NCBI GenBank assembly: GCA_937973945.1
Contig: CALJIY010000208.1
Coordinates: 1-38,013 of the forward strand
DNA length: 38,013 nucleotides
Direction of reading: 5' to 3'
DNA from: an uncultured Saprospiraceae bacterium
GTDB lineage: Bacteria; Bacteroidota; Bacteroidia; Chitinophagales; Saprospiraceae
The translations under genes and the position numbers were made by a program. A model generated the notes under the pieces. That model made no database searches. It was not told where the DNA came from and worked only from the letters and a program-made list of their open reading frames with translations. Positions 37,822-38,013 of this stretch are shown here, one piece after another. Each line of letters starts with the position of its first letter. The first letter of the stretch is position 1.

Positions 37822-38013
37822 CTATTGCACTATATTTCCCTCATCTTCCAATACATCTTCCTCTTTCTTTCTATTTTTATACCATACAAAACCAACGACA
37901 CCTATTAATAGATAAGGAGTTAATAGCATGTATAAAATGCCACTATTCAATCCTTTTCCAGCAGAACCGCCACCTTTAAGATTACTTTCTGCAGTCATTT
38001 TACACATAGGACA
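37822..38013 (-). CDS. Small membrane protein with N-terminal CPMC motif (5' end probably outside window)
   Basis: Minus-strand reading at the window edge gives C-P-M-C-K-M before the TM segment YMLLTPYLLIGVVGFVWY. Confidence 0.6.
   Translation of the reverse strand, partial: CPMCKMTAESNLKGGGSAGKGLNSGILYMLLTPYLLIGVVGFVWYKNRKKEEDVLEDEGNIVQ

Overview
AT-rich chromosomal window from a Bacteroidota genome, probably Saprospiria-like judging from gene families and TTTG/TAnnTTTG promoter motifs (taxonomy is inference). Most of it is housekeeping: LytS/LytTR pair, S41 protease, rpsU, LysM-CAP protein, class IV aminotransferase, DUF1080, GNAT, an ATE/Bpt-like protein, PhoB/PhoR-like pair, LolD-like ABC ATPase, prfC, tsaE, ald, tpiA, dapB, MIP channel, GH5-like hydrolase, DUF4271, hemD-like, uvrC, thioredoxin, radA, DksA/TraR-like, M42 peptidase, PCD. 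No rRNA, tRNA, CRISPR array or transposase gene was recognised. The most interesting signal is intergenic. About 13 loci carry degenerate tandem words with a strict 7- or 8-nt period (AGAAGTC, AGAGAGC, TAAAGTA, AAATTCC at 7 nt; CACGGAGN at 8 nt). Many are built around the same core, GATGTTGAC...GTCAACATC, and are arranged as nested inverted repeats, mostly at gene 3' ends. Within the AGAAGTC/TCTGACA family, small hairpins change stem sequence while both arms stay complementary. Other signals: an orphan promoter plus intrinsic terminator enclosing ~360 nt with no credible ORF (candidate ncRNA), a ~160-bp near-gapless palindrome with a half copy elsewhere, a ~110-bp MITE-like inverted repeat, and a small accessory-looking module whose S24/LexA-like regulator has Gly where the catalytic Ser should be.
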